Source: Ulota crispa (lineage: Eukaryota > Streptophyta > Bryopsida > Orthotrichales > Orthotrichaceae). Taken from it: 64,000 nt of DNA. The stretch covers positions 12,230,727 through 12,294,726 of the forward strand of contig OY987245.1 in assembly GCA_963920765.1 (NCBI GenBank), given 5' to 3'. The position numbers were made by a program, and so were the translations under genes. The number at the start of each line of letters is the position of its first letter. The first letter of the stretch is position 1. The notes below the pieces were generated by a model. It did no database searches. It had not been told where the DNA came from and saw nothing but the letters and a program-made list of their open reading frames with translations. Of the stretch, positions 1 to 13,093 are shown piece by piece.

Positions 1-2428
1 TTCACGGGTGTACTCATATCGTTACTACAATCAAGAAGACGGAGTGTATTTCTTCTTGATGCTACGGCGGAGGACATATTGTTGTTTCCACAACCCCTTT
101 GCAACGTTGACCTCTGACTACTACAAATTGTACACCTGATTTCCCAGGGAGGTACCCCTCATACGCCAACCTCGCTTTTCTAGTGTCCACAATCCTTTCT
201 AGTCATTTGTTTTTTTACCTTAAATTGAGTCCGTCACCTGCAGATTTAGAAAGCCTGACGATGAGTACTAAATCGGTCTAACCCCTTTCAATATTTCTCA
301 AAGGCTGCAGATGCCATGATGATGGTATCCACTTGTGTACGCATTCAAAAGTCATGATACTAGTTACACACCTGCTATATAATGCCTCTTCATATAACAA
401 GTCCTTCAATTCCATGTTGTGCAACCAAATTATTTTCTGAACATTCTAAGCACTTCATCATCTTTTAAGTAATGAAAATCAACGGATTTTGTCTCTATCA
501 ACTTCAGCGCAGTGACTGCCTCACAAATTGAGGTCTCGTTGTCTGTTATGTACCTGTAAGTGAAATACATTTTCCCATTCCATGTTTTCACCTCACAATA
601 AGAGCAACAACAACATTCATGAAGACATTAAAAGAATGACAAGATATGCAAATATCGAGGAAGAACCCAAATGCGGCCTTCACTGCGTTCAAAGTGAAAT
701 CTGAACTCCCATAGTGTATATCTTCCATCTCAGAGGGCTGCAATGCGAGAGAGACGGAATTCCTTGGCAGCATGGAATTATAATAAGAACCACTCCACTT
801 GGGAGTGGCTCTTTTGAGAATAGTCGGTGCATAACAAATGATTCATGTGTTTACTATTCATTTTTGGTTAGTTCATCCCCATTCGTCAACATGTGAGCAA
901 ATCTAAGCCTTTTGACAATGATCTTAGTGAATGCGTCGATGAAAATGATCCACGGCCCCACATCCACCAATACTGGCCTTGAAACACAAGGTATTAACTT
1001 CTAAATGCAAAAGCTGATTGGGTCAGGTGACACCGCTATTTTTAAGATGACCATAGTAGATTATCAAGCTTTTTCCATGTTCAAAAGAGGCATGTATGCA
1101 CATATTGTAGACACCAGTACACGGAAAATAACAATGACTCTAGAAAATTGCTCGAACCTTGTTATTCATAGAAACTCACCATGCATGGTAATTGCCATCA
1201 TTGTTTGTAGGAAAGGAAAGTGGTCCAGAACAGTGCAGCACCGCGTTGCTTTGTGGAGTTTCACCATCACCATGAGGCTCACGCGTGTTTACAAACTACC
1301 GCTACATCACCAAAAAATAGGGAATGGGGAGTCCCTGGACTTACAAGGGCTTCTATTTTCACCACAGACTTTGCCAAAAATTATTGGGTATTTGATTGGA
1401 TTGCTCTTAAATTGACATGACAAGTTCAATTTTTGTTGAAAGACAAGTAGCTCATGAAGCATTTAATTAATGACAAGACAACGCATTCCACTACTTGTAA
1501 GTAATGATTACCTGTGAAACCTAATTTTCTGGTTGATGCTGACCTTTTCCGTTCACATATCTGAACGAGGCTTAAACCTCAATATTTGTACATTTTTGAT
1601 GGCATGCTCAAGCCCAAGTTTCTATTGTAAATTGCAAATTTTGCATTCTTAAATGTTGTTTCTATGAAATGTTTCACAATGTACAATTGATTGCATTGTG
1701 CTTTGTTTCTTTAGACCCGTCATACGGTGCAAGACATTCAGAAACACCGTTGATTTAGGTAGTGAAAAACTTGTGACTTGAACTGAAGGTGAAGAAAGGT
1801 GTGTCCACGTTGATAACATGGAATTCCATATACACGGTACTCATTTTTTTTGCTTTCTAAGCTACAATGTTCTCAATTCTTCCATAACTGTAATAGTATA
1901 ATAAGAGAGAAAACCCTAATTTTATATGTATGCTTGGTTTTTGGCATACTTTGATTTTAGAGTGACCTTATGTTGCGCTTAGAAATTTCAAATGTTCTCT
2001 TCAAGCTTCAGTGTTCATGTGCTCTCTTAATCAGTTCTTTTCTTAGCGTAAGCAGTATTTTTTTCAAGTTTCAATATGACAAGGATGATTGATTTGTTTT
2101 GTACTTTTTGTGCCACAAGGGTTTTTTTTTTACCTTGGAATGGGTGGTGAATACTCCATCTCGAAAACCGTTTATGCATTGAATTAAATCAAGTACTAGT
2201 TGCAATCTAGCATTCAATACTTGTGCATTCTTCAATACACAATCGGTTGGATAATTGGTAATGTTAGGGTTTTCATTTAAGATAAATGTTCTATATCTAA
2301 AAGACCAATCTCTATTTCAATGAATTCTAGATATGCTTCCATAAGAATCAAACAATTACTAATTGAAATGCAGGATTTTGGACGACTGTTTGTACTGCCT
2401 AACTAGTTTGAATGTTGCATTGCTAGGG
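1..2428. other. AT-rich DNA upstream of the CACTA transposase
   Basis: No domain or motif was recognised in any frame. The longest open stretch (plus strand, 1005-1415) resembles nothing I know and has no coding-like composition. The stretch may be the 5' part of the CACTA element that follows, because such elements carry long non-coding subterminal regions, but no convincing CACTA terminus with a 3-bp target duplication was found here. Confidence 0.4.
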
Positions 2429-2611
2429 ATGAGGCCATATGTACAATATGAGGCTTATCATACTGAGAGAGCAATAGCAGCTCAGCAAGGGCTTGAACGA
2501 TATTGTTGCGGCTGTGAGAAATGCCATGGATTCAAAACCTTGCCCGTTGAAACTATCCAATGTCATCATCGTAGATATGGCCATGATATCCATCGCCAAC
2601 ATCCCTTGATA
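2429..2611 (+). CDS. CACTA transposase N-terminal exon (Transpos_assoc-like Cys/His motif)
   Basis: From an ATG at 2429 the frame stays open to 2611, where a good splice donor (GTAAGT) begins. The peptide has a CCGCEKC cluster followed by ETIQCHHRRYG. This fits the Cys-x-Cys-x-x-Cys plus His arrangement of the transposase-associated domain at the N-terminus of plant TNP2 proteins. The frame extends upstream to about 2374, next to a possible acceptor (ATGCAG), so the ATG choice is uncertain. The downstream acceptor was not resolved. Confidence comes from the motif together with its position about 0.8 kb upstream of the TNP2 core on the same strand. Confidence 0.6.
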
Positions 2612-3395
2612 GTAAGTGCACAATTAATGTTGTCCTCATATTCTTGTAACCTCACCTTCTCATTGTGAATGCCTAATTCTTGTAAGTGAATCTCAGTATC
2701 CCAAATACATGTAAATGCATTCAATAAAATGTAATCAATACTTACATCATTGTTTTGTTCTCACATATTCAATAATTCCTCACAATGGAATTCTTCAAGA
2801 AGAACTGTACTATAATAGTAGAACACTATTGATATAGTAATTGGAAATGAAATTACTTCTATTCTCTCTGTTATCATGGTTGCAATAGTAGGGTTTTGGT
2901 CATCTTTGTGCACAGAAAGTACCTTAATACTATGGTTTACTAAACCCTTACAATTTCTAATGCTAATAAACACTTTCATATTCTTTTCAATTAATGACTA
3001 AAGTAGGGTACCACAATAATATTCTTTCAAAAGAGAAAGCTCGTTTAAGCTGATGTAATATATAGTATGACATGGGCTTTTAATATGAACAAGCGCACGT
3101 GTCCGTTGTATTACTGTATGGGCACATAAGTACATCTTCTCATATTTAAACTACAAATGTTTTCCGCATGAAGCAACCTTACTACAATATTTGAGAATTC
3201 ATTCAAGGATAAATGTGATTGTTCTAAATTCATTGTTGTTTGTGTACTTGATGTTGAACTATTATAGAATTTGTCCACAGTGTAGAATTTGAACTTTAAC
3301 ACTCAAAGAAATTCATCCGCAATTCATGTCAAAACCCTAATTTGTAAATAGCGTAATCATAATGCTCTTACCTTGATCAAAAGATGAAACTCTGA

Positions 3396-4934
3396 TTGTG
3401 GACGTTACTGCAAAGTACCACAGAGGATTTACCCTCTGCTGATGACCATCATGAAAGACAAAATATTATGTCAGAGGAGGATGACGTGCACATGAAAGTG
3501 GATGAGCACCTGCCATTTGAAGGTGTAGAGCCAAACACGGACATCAATTTTGAAGATATGGCAGAAAATAATTTCTCCAGAGCTGATGAGATTCATCATA
3601 ACCTCGATAGGCAGGAGGATACGGTGTTAGACTTTGAAGACCTTTCTTTGGAAGAGGAGGAACTTGATGGAGCGCCATTATTTGAGTCACTGCTGCAACA
3701 ATCTACGCAACCTCTCTACCCAGGTTCATCAATAAGCTTGCTTCAATTTAGCATCATCCTGATGTCACTATGTACACTATATGGTGTTAGTCACCATTTC
3801 TTGGACGAGGTCCTCACGTTCCTAAAAGAAGATGTTCTGCCTTGTGATAATAAATGTCCAAAGAACTCGTATGATCTGAAGGCTCTTTTATTGAAGTTGG
3901 GGTTAAGTCATCAAACAATTCATTGTTGTCCTTGTGGCAAGATTTTATATTGGAAGGAAAACTCACATTTGCAGATGTGTCCTACCTGCAATAAACCACG
4001 ATTCATCCAAGGGTCCTCCATAGTGCCTAATCGTATTCTTCAAATTTTCTCCATTATCAAAAAGGTCAAAAGGCTATACAGATGTCCTCAAATAGCTAAA
4101 CATCTACGTTGGCATGCTTCTAACCATTCAGAAGATAACAAGATGAGGTCTGTAGTTGATGGTAAGTAATGGAAACATATAGAGGAACAATACCCTAGTT
4201 TCAATAGAGAGCCAAGGAACTTAAGAATTGGACTATCTTTTGACGGGGTTAATCCTCACAGTCTACAATCAAGTAGACATTCACTAAAGCATGTTCTAAC
4301 TATCTTCTATAATTTGTCACCTTATTTAGTAACTAAAAAATTCTTTATTTCCTTAACCATGCTCATTCCAAGTCCAAATTCACCATCAGAGGAGTCAATC
4401 AATGTGTACCTTCAACCTCTAATGCATGAGTTAAAGAACCTATGGATAGGCATATCTGTAGTAGATATGTCTAAACCTACTGGGCCTTCTAGGAACTTCA
4501 CACTGAGCGGTATGTTAATGTGGACTGTGAACGACTTTCCGACTTATGCGTTAATCGCGGGTCAAGTTGGAAAAGGGTATGCGGGTTGCCCTGTTTGTGG
4601 AGATGAGACTTCTGCTGAGTATTCCAAAGAGACTGACAAAATATTGTTTCTTGGAAACAAGAGGTGGTTGAGTTTGGACCATATGTGGAGGTATAATGGA
4701 GCTGCTTTTAATAGTCACTATGAACATAGTATGGCACCTCCTAGGCAGTTTGGATTTTCTATAGCTCATAAAGGTGCAATGAAGACTTTGTTTTTAGAGA
4801 ATGGAGGACGCCCAAACTTGGACAACAACCATGTGAAGAAAAACGGAGTGAAAAAAGTCAGCACATTGTACAATTCACCTTATTGGATGGTAAGATCTTC
4901 CAACTCTACCTTACTGCATTTGCGTACATGTTGA
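3396..4934 (+). pseudogene. TNP2-type CACTA transposase core (Transposase_21)
   Basis: One frame runs from 3396 to 4934, interrupted only by a TAA at 4167-4169 that lies in the middle of conserved sequence. The N-terminal part is acidic. It is followed by the family block LYPGSSISLLQFSII, a zinc-binding-like stretch (CCPCGKILYW then CPTCNKPRF) and RCPQIAKHLRWH. After the stop come NLRIGLSFDGVNPH, INVYLQPLMHELKNLW, LMWTVNDFPTYALIAG, GCPVCGDET and LSLDHMWR, all hallmarks of TNP2. A splice donor (ATG|GTAAGA) follows SPYWM at about 4889, so the codons after it to 4934 are probably intron. A continuation peptide with HTLDVMHCEKNLC lies at about 5337-5430. The role would have been DNA cleavage and strand transfer at the element's CACTA termini. 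Confidence 0.9.
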
Positions 4935-5335
4935 TAGAGTAATTTGTGTTTTTAATTGTATTATTTTATTTAAAACATGATTGAGTTGTCTACTGTTTTA
5001 ATAGCACTAGGATAAAGTGCAAGTGCTATTGTATTGACAGGATAATGCAAAGTACGTGATTATGAAATGCACTTTACAGCCCCAAATTTGTTACACTTGA
5101 TGTGCAGATACAAGTGGATGGTGTCACGTCATTATATGATTACTTTTCTAGAGTCAATTACGTGTAATCAGGTTGCCATGAAATTTTGAACTATGGAAAA
5201 AGTGAATGCTCATATGAAATCTGTGAGACCATTGTAAACAGTTCTGGTTTCAAAGTCAAATATCTTTTCAAGGTATTTAAATATTTACCAGTTCCAAGTC
5301 TAACAAATAATTTGTTGGAGTGCTAGATCTCTTAG

Positions 5336-6143
5336 TAAGGCATACATTAGATGTAATGCATTGTGAGAAGAATTTGTGCGAAAATTTGATTCGTACACTT
5401 TTTGGAGAGATTAACAATATCAAGTCTTGAGAGGATTTGCGCGCACGTGGTATACAAATGCATCTCCATCTATAGCCTAATGCTGACGGTCAGTCATACT
5501 TTATGCCTGATGCACCATACATATTAACTAAGCTGCAGCAAGAAGAATTCATGTCAGTATTGAAGGCCTTAAAATTCTCATCAAATTATGTCACCCTTTT
5601 GGGTGACAAAGTTCATGGTGGGAAGTTGAGGGGTCTAAAAACCCATGACTTCCACATTCTTTTAGAGCAATTGCTACCACTTTGTTTGAGAAATACAGGT
5701 GAAGCAACAGTAGTGGGAGCAATAGTATGCATCAGCCGTATATTTTGGAAATTGTGTGCAAAGATTGTGGATTCAACCTAAGAAGACCAGATGCTTGAGG
5801 ATGTAGCATAAAGCATATGCTCTTTAGAAAAGGAACTCCCACCCTTTGTTTTTGTTGTGATGATGGATCTTCCCTTGCACTGGTCAAGGAGTTGTTCATA
5901 TGCGGACTTGTTCATACTCATTGGATGTATCCCTTTGAACGTTTCTTGAAAACACTGAAGGGGTATGTGAAGAACAAGAATAAGCCAAAGGGCAGCATGG
6001 CTTACAGTTACATGCGGGAAGAATCCATTGGCTTCTTAACTGAATACCTCTTTGAATACACTCCAACAACAAAGCATGCATGGGACAATCAAGAAGATGT
6101 CGGCATGTATGATGAACGGCGGGAGGGAGGCAAAAGAGATTGA
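5336..6143 (+). pseudogene. CACTA transposase C-terminal half with DUF4218
   Basis: At about 5337-5430 the frame reads HTLDVMHCEKNLCENLIRTL and ends at a TGA, which matches the conserved DVMHIEKNV block of TNP2 proteins. From 5503 a second frame carries LRGLKTHDFHILLEQLLPL, the start of DUF4218. After a frame change between about 5770 and 5820, a third stretch (5817-6143) carries THWMYPFERFLKTLKGYVKN and GSMAYSYMREESIGFLTEY, the diagnostic end of DUF4218. The shifts could include a small intron, but stops in conserved parts argue for decay. The function is part of the transposase; the precise role of DUF4218 is not established. Confidence 0.85.
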
Positions 6144-8651
6144 CTGATGGGACTTGAATTCATGAGGCTCATACATGGTTTTGTATTGGACAATACAATA
6201 CACATGGAGCCATATAGAAGGTAGAACCATTCTCTATAAGTAATTTAGTATTCAAATTGGCCTCGTTGACTTGTAAGTCAAATTTTTTTTTTAAGCATAC
6301 ATACTTTCAGTGTAAGAACCAAAGTAAATTGATTTAAGCCTTTGCAGAATATTGCACCATATTTGGCTTCACTGATGTCATTGTGAATGTAACATATGTA
6401 TGTATGTACATGTTCCTTAGTTGTATAGTTTCTTGGGTTCTAAATGTTGTTCATGTTTAGTACGAGTATTATCTTGTCCATCTTCAATTTTTTTGAATGT
6501 ACACCTAAATATTATGGAAGATTAGTGTATGAAGGTTGCAAGTTTGGTAGAGAAATGAATGTTAAAATAGAGGAATCTTTAGTGTAAGGAAACAAAAAGT
6601 GAAAAGAAAATGTCAGGATTGCATATCAAAAGGACATGGAATACCTTTTTTCAAAAGATTGGGACTGTGACAAGCAGTTTGTTTTAGTGTAGCGTACAAT
6701 TCGATGAATGTTTGGTGAGTGGCTTAGAAAATTGAAATTCATATGTATAGTTCTTTGAAGTTAATAATGACACCCACGCATGTATCTTTACTGATGCGAC
6801 TTGAAACGACAGCTACTATTGTTTAGTGCAGTAAGTGAAAACACAATATACAGTCTTAGTACATATATGCATATTATTCATTTAAACTAGATTATTGTAA
6901 TTGGGGAGAATGGTACAGTCTGCATGTACAAAAAGCCTTGGAATGTGTGAAATTGAACATACTTTAACTTAAAAGACCTCCAATGTCTTCTGCATTATTT
7001 GAGTCTCAGTCAATAACATAAATTTCTTTTATATATTGTCATGTATGAACTATGAATATGCATTCATCTATTCTATGCAAGATTACGGTTCATTAAAGAA
7101 TGCTCCGTGCATTTTTCCCTATGTACAAACTGTATTATTATATTGTGAAGTGTGGAATTAATATGAATGAATTTTTTTGACCGACAACACAGTTTGTAGG
7201 CAACTGTGGTATTAGTTGTGAATAGTCATTTGACACACAAATTCTCTGTGTTGAGGATGAAGAAGTATGCATGGTTATTCATATTTGTTATTTGTGCAAT
7301 GTCCATTTTACATTATATTGTAATTGGAAAATGGGGGCACTTGGTGCTGGAGTGTATGTGTCGGGAATGGGACAGTAATTGAAGAAAGATTATCTAGGCT
7401 GTATAGTAAGTTCTTGCAACCCTTGGTAATTTGAAGTTGTGGAATGCAAATTTGTATGAAGTAGTACCACAACTGTTTAGCAATGATATATGCTATCAAC
7501 GTATTTGGTATGCAAAAAATGGTTAGGTAGATGGGCGTACTTGTCCAAAGTTTAGGGTATCCTTTTTGGAGTTGACGATGTGAATTCGGTAAGTGAAAAA
7601 CCCAGAGCATAAGGTATTCCAAGTACGCAGTGCATTTCATTGAAAGGGGATGTGCATGAACTGCCACTTCAATTTTAGCGTAGAAGTAGTGGTTTATTTT
7701 GTTTATTGTGCGTTCTTGTAACATGGTTTCATATGTACTTTACAAAGTATAATGAGGGGTCTGGATTTGTATTACTAGGTGCAAAAATTAAGCCTGTGAA
7801 AATAAAGAATTGGGAGAAGGGAATCTCTGCTTTTACAAGCTTTGTAAATGCTCCATGCGTGTTGCCTATATGCAATTTTGACTTGAAAGGACACAAAAAT
7901 ATTCACGTAATTCAGAAGTAGTAATAGCTGAGGTAGGAGGAGGTTTGGATAGTGAACAGTCCGACTCTGTATGCAAAGTAGAACTCATGTAGGTGAGTGG
8001 AAGTACTATTGCTCCAAAGGTTTTGACTGTATGTTCTCATGCTGTAATGGAAATTGACGGGACTGGATATTATTTGGTGCTAGCTATATTCATGTGTTCT
8101 CTAATGCTTTGTAATGTACAAGTAAGAAAGTATCATGGAGTGTCTGGCACAGTGAATCCTCTCCATCGTCAACTATATTGTGAAAGACACCCCAAACTTC
8201 AATGACAACGGTATATATATATTGCTTTGCCAGCGTCCATCTATTATTGAGAATTGTGAAATATTAAAGACAGTCCAAATTTTTTTCTGTTGTTTTATTT
8301 TTTTGAGTTTGAGTATATGTTTGAATTGAATAAGGTAGAGGGAATGGCTAGCAGAATTATGTTTTTGTTTGTGTATAATGCACTTACTACAACTCTTTGA
8401 TCTTCTGAAGCATGAGGGGCTAACTTCCATAGTTACCTGAACTTGGAATTGTGTTCAAATGGGCATAACTAATAAGGTATGAGGAGCTGAAGAGAAGAAA
8501 AGTAAGTGTGAGAGTGAATGTTGGATTATGGCAGTTGGTCTTGTCAGTGTTGTATAGTAGTTGTAAATCAAAGATGTGCAAGGTAAGCAGTGGCCGTGTA
8601 TGATTTGAAAGTTTTGTATTGTTATTCACAACATGTCATTGAAAATTTGAT
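6144..8651. other. AT-rich gap between DUF4218 and DUF4216 modules
   Basis: About 2.5 kb without a recognisable domain. Open frames on both strands, including 7308-7724 minus, look like chance. It may be a long transposase intron or an insertion. I saw no clear inverted-repeat insertion here. Confidence 0.4.
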
Positions 8652-9350
8652 ATGGACATTGCATTGAACTCTAAGGCTTTAATTGATTTATGTAATTTCA
8701 AATCTTACACTAAAGCAGTTGCAAAACGTGAATTGGATAGACAACTGTATTGGCAAAGTCAAAGAATAGGCAAACGGAACTCTCGATTTGTATATCCAAG
8801 GAACCTACAAGCAATACCAGAGTTTTCTCAATGGGCACTATCAGAAGTAATGGCACAAGAAAGTTCTGGTCAGTATGTAGAGGCAAATGTGATTGACACT
8901 GTGAAGGGCCCTCTTCCCAAGGCAACATCATACAAGTCAATGGTAGCGTATGGGAACCACTACCGCGTGCTAAGTGCCAAGAGGACGCTGAAGACAGTTG
9001 ACAGCAGTGTAGCAGTGACTTTCAAGCAAGTATGTCAAAATGGTATAAGGGATCAAAATCCAATAACTATTGATGTTGAATTTGTTTGTCATATAGAAGA
9101 AATAATCCGTCTAAATTATAGATGGCACTCTTTGTATGTCATAGTATGCAATTTTGTGAAAGCAAACTACATAGGGAATAATGCAACCATTAAGAAGGAT
9201 AAGTGGGGTTTTACCTTGGTTAATCATGCCAGAAGACCTTGATGCATAAGCCGGGACAGCTTTGCCTTTCCAATTCATTGCAAGCCAATGTTTTTCTTAA
9301 AGGAAAAAAAGGCGGAAGGGTGGAGAGTTTTGTTACAAAAAGAAGTCCGT
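8652..9350 (+). pseudogene. CACTA transposase DUF4216 module
   Basis: The open frame 8652-9242 includes ATSYKSMVAYGNHYRVLSAK, then EFVCHIEEIIRLNYR and IKKDKWGFTLVNHARRP. This is the DUF4216 pattern (a hydrophobic EIIELDY block, then KxDKYGFTxVN) found C-terminal to TNP2 in plant CACTA transposases. Just beyond the stop, other frames read residues resembling the ensuing QCFY...GWKVVLRK block (about 9270-9350), so the module continues past its stop. It is probably non-functional. The upstream part from 8652 is not diagnostic. Confidence 0.75.
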
Positions 9351-9394
9351 GCAAAAAGATGTTGCCAACTTCTTAGGAAGATACTGACAGGGGC

Positions 9395-9781
9395 ATGTTT
9401 GACATGGGAGAAGACGCGCAATTCCCCAAATTGAGGCCAAATATGGATGTAGAGGAGGCCCTGCTTGCTGTAGTAGTCACTGGTCACAATGTGGTTATCC
9501 AAGACGTACTAGTTCAAAGCCGTCGAAGATCTACGGGGTCGTCAAGAGGGGGCGATAATCAACCCTCACAAAACAGGAGAAGACATGAGAGTGCTGTTGG
9601 ACACGGGGAGTGTGGGCCTACTCGCGGTCGAGGAAGTAGAAATACTTTGCATCAAACTCCTGGTTCTGCACTACCTTTGACAGGAGTTCCAAATGAGGAT
9701 GGTGAGATTGGGATGGGCGAGGAGCAAGCAGTGCTTGGTAGAACATGCGTGGATGTGCCTGAAATAAGAAGGGGAAGATGA
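9395..9781 (+). CDS. Hydrophilic open frame after the CACTA transposase
   Basis: A 128-codon open frame, rich in Gly, Arg and Ser (for example RRRSTGSSRGG) with an acidic start. It may be the disordered C-terminal tail of the CACTA protein, because many of these proteins end in low-complexity charged sequence. It may equally be a chance frame in locally GC-richer DNA. No domain was recognised. Confidence 0.3.
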   Translation: MFDMGEDAQFPKLRPNMDVEEALLAVVVTGHNVVIQDVLVQSRRRSTGSSRGGDNQPSQNRRRHESAVGHGECGPTRGRGSRNTLHQTPGSALPLTGVPNEDGEIGMGEEQAVLGRTCVDVPEIRRGR

Positions 9782-11380
9782 AGAGGTACCAACTCGAACG
9801 CTGAATTGAGAAATTTGGTGTTTGACAGCAATTGTCCGGAGGATAATGACGCTAAAGATTGTAGTCACGAGCAAGCGAGGGAGGATAGCTGGACTGCAAG
9901 TTCTGATTTGGCAAGGAGTGCGTTACCAAATGGTGGAGGTCTAGCATGAGAATTTGACTCCTTGTTTTTGTTCTACTAGTTTGATGAATGTCATGGTAAT
10001 GTCTAAGAACATGATTATGTAAAATCATTAACAGCAGCAATATTCCGTTCATTTGATTGCAATTCCCATTGCATTGACAAAGTGAGATGTAAAACTGTCA
10101 AAATTTTGTTTTCTCTATCTCATATGTTTGCAAGTCATACATCATGTATTTTGCAATGATCATCAGGAACTAGACACCATTGCGTGTTAAATTAGCAGTA
10201 TTTTGCAATATATAAGGATTATGTCAGTGACAGCAGATGATGATGTAAGAAAATCAGGGAACTCTTTAAGCGTATTGTGCAATGCATTACGTAATTACTA
10301 TGGCATGCGCCTTGCAGGGACAGTGAGAGCAATACCTCCAAAAGTTTGTGAGCACAGGAGATGAGATTTCGAAGGCTCGGAGTGGCAAAGTGTATGGAGT
10401 TGTGTTTACGCACTGACAATCCTTGGATTGTTTCCAGAATGGCGTTGCTGGGATTAGGTCTAAAGAGACTGGTGAAATAATACCATTATTATGAGTTATA
10501 CTATATTAACTACATTGCCCTATGTGTTGCAAAATGCATGGGAGAATTTTTGAGCTTGTAGTTAAGAATCTGTATGTGTCTTTGCTTAACTTATACGTAT
10601 GTGAAAACCAACACTGTTTTCAGTGACGGCAACTTCTGTGGCGAGCCATTTCATATTCCAAAACACCAAGTGTTTATAGGTATGAATTCCCACCGACCCT
10701 TGTAACTGTTGTTTCATATCCAACCAAATACACGAACTACCTGAAAACAAAAGGGAAATTGCCGATTAGACTAAGGAAGTGAGGGAATGGCTAAATAGTG
10801 ACTACTTGTTAATTTGTTGAGTTTATATGTATTCCAATGTAATAAGTATGGTATGAAATTGCATGTTTTGATAAAAATTAGATGAAATTTTGAAACGCTC
10901 TATTTCCATAAAAGAAGCGAGGGTGGCCAAGTCACCAAACTTGGGGTGTTTATACAACTTTACCAATGAATAAGAATGTTGTGAATTACTATTTATAGTG
11001 AAAGAGTTGTATGATTGTTAATTTTGAGATGTATTGTAAACATGAGGAATTTCATCTAAAAAAATGTAGATGATGATGTTTCTACAACTGAGTTTATACA
11101 AGATAGTTTTCTACAGTTTTGGATGCCGTATTGTGGAATAATTTTTTAATTAAACTTCACATGTAGTTGAGGTCATGAAGAAGCAACAGTAGAAACAAAA
11201 CTAAATAAAATTAGAGAATGAACACACGTAGGTAATCGTACATTGATTTCACATAGACAAGTGTTGACCTTTGATGCCAAATTTTTGGTGTGATACGCTT
11301 TTGTGATTTTACATATGAATTGTGGATTGAAATAGTTTTAATAAGTCAGAGTGCTGTGCTATATTTACAAGTGGAAATTA
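9782..11380. other. Spacer with no recognised feature
   Basis: AT-rich DNA with no supported coding frame, inverted repeat or tandem array. It may contain the 3' end of the CACTA element, but I found no terminus that pairs with an upstream one. Confidence 0.4.
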
Positions 11381-11815
11381 CAAAAAGGGAATTGATATGC
11401 GTACCGCACCGTCTTGACTATCCAAGCACACCATGGGGTTAGTTTTGGATTTGTACCACCAGAAAGTGGAATTTCAGAGTTTGGAATTCAAATTTAGACT
11501 CAAAGAGTTGGATTATGTCAAGAACCATAAAAAGAAGTTGTAGTTGAACAACACTAAATGAAAAGGCTTATCAATTTTAAAAACAAAAGTAGAGGTCATA
11601 CTTTTCCCTCAAGCTAAGCTTTGTCACTAGGTGTTATTCAACTACAACCTTTTTAATATGATTTTTGACAAAATCTAGGCCTTCAAGTCCAAATTTCAAT
11701 TTCAAATTCTGAAATTCAACTTTTTGATGGTAGAAATATAAAGTTTACACCGGGATGTGGTGGGATTCTGATGAAGGTGTTGTAAGCATATCATTTCTCC
11801 TTTTGAAATTTCTAC
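11381..11815. mobile_element. Foldback MITE, GGGATTGATATG family (copy 1)
   Basis: The two ends are inverted copies: CAAAAAGGGAATTGATATGC on the left and the complement of GCATATCATTTCTCCTTTTG on the right. The interior also folds back, with GGAATTCAAATTTAGACTC matching the reverse complement of the segment near 11670-11700. The 26038-26460 element is a clear relative, sharing an interior with 'aagctaagctt' at the centre. There is no coding capacity. The superfamily is not assigned. Confidence 0.65.
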
Positions 11816-13093
11816 TTTGAGTTGGTCCAATTATAGTAAAAAAAATTGCTGACATTTACCATTAACTTGGTTCACTATTCATTCTGACAAGAATTTCATG
11901 TACCTCAGGAAGTCCTTCTTCAAGAATAGATTAAAAATATAGGAGAAAATTGAGTGTCACGACAAAACACCTATACTTTTTTGGATTCAGCAATACCTCT
12001 TGCACTGTAGTGGTAATTATACATGAAGTAACTCTAAAATAACAATGTACGTGGCAAGTGAAGTAAATTAGAAGGTCAAGACTTAGGACATGCACTGAAA
12101 ACCTCGGCCTCCAATATTACCGGTTTTTAAAAATAGTATTTTTGGCTACTTTTGAGACAAATGAATAGTAGTGTTGATCATGAAGCTAGAAAACCTCCGG
12201 TACAGTAGTAGTGAATTGCATAATTGACAGAGAAATCCTCCCTCAACAATGATCTAGTCATCTCGGACATTTTGTCCCTGTTGTTTCTGTCAGTTTGACA
12301 CCACTTCCCTTGTAGTGATGGGTGGGAAAACACCTTCAAAGTTGCAACCACCAAAACTAGGGGATGTAATGCAAATGTAATGTGGCTCATCCTATACAAA
12401 AATGTCTAAATAACAAACAAAACATATTTGGCACTTTGCACTTAAGCTTAACATATCATGCACTTGGCCCTTGTATGCACTAAAAAGAAAATCAATAACA
12501 AATAGAACCTCACAATTTGTCAACCATCTTATATTTAAAGTTTAATTTAAATCCAATCAAGAAGTGTTGAAACAACAAAACTTGCCAAAACAAAGGGCCA
12601 TTTTCCAAAAAACCACATTTTTTGGTATAAAATAATTTCAACAAAAAAATGCATTAGGAAATTGCTTGGTCAAAGAAAGGATATGAAAATTCAATGTATA
12701 AAGAAATGTGCTCACTTGCAACTTGCTACAAGATATAATAAAAGTAAAGTCAAGAAGGCATTAATTGAAATACTTTGATAGCTAATCAATGCTATTCACT
12801 AGTTAAGGGAGGACAATGGCAATAATTGTACTCAAAGTGGCAAGTGCAACACTTGTTTGGCTCCCTTGGATTCACAATGGGATGATGTTAAAATTTGGGG
12901 ATTCAAAAAAGAACTTTTTTTTTAAAATAACCACAAGTAGGGGCACATTTACAATGTTGGTGGTGTTTTGGCTTGGTTTTGGCTTGGTTTGCTAACCAAA
13001 GAAGGTTTGCAGGCAAAGATGTTGAAAGAATATTTTAAACTAAGGGTTTAGAGTGCATTGTAGAAAGTGTAGCAAAAGAAGACACATTTGCTC

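Larger units (their letters stand above)
2429..9781 (+). mobile_element. Degraded autonomous-type CACTA (En/Spm, CMC) DNA transposon
   Basis: Four protein modules characteristic of plant CACTA transposases occur in the right order on one strand: an N-terminal Cys/His motif (2429-2611), the TNP2/Transposase_21 core (3396-4934), DUF4218 (5500-6143) and DUF4216 (about 8890-9350). The coordinates span the coding evidence only; the real ends are unknown. The TNP2 part is interrupted by one in-frame stop, and the later parts shift frame, so the copy is probably dead. The gap between DUF4218 and DUF4216 is about 2.5 kb, longer than usual, and could be intron or a later insertion. Three short CACTA-type derivatives elsewhere in the window (13094, 50660 and 56935) show that the superfamily has been active here. 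Confidence 0.85.

Noticed and set aside
7308-7724. 138-codon minus-strand frame
   Set aside because: Antisense within the CACTA region, no recognised motif, composition like non-coding DNA.
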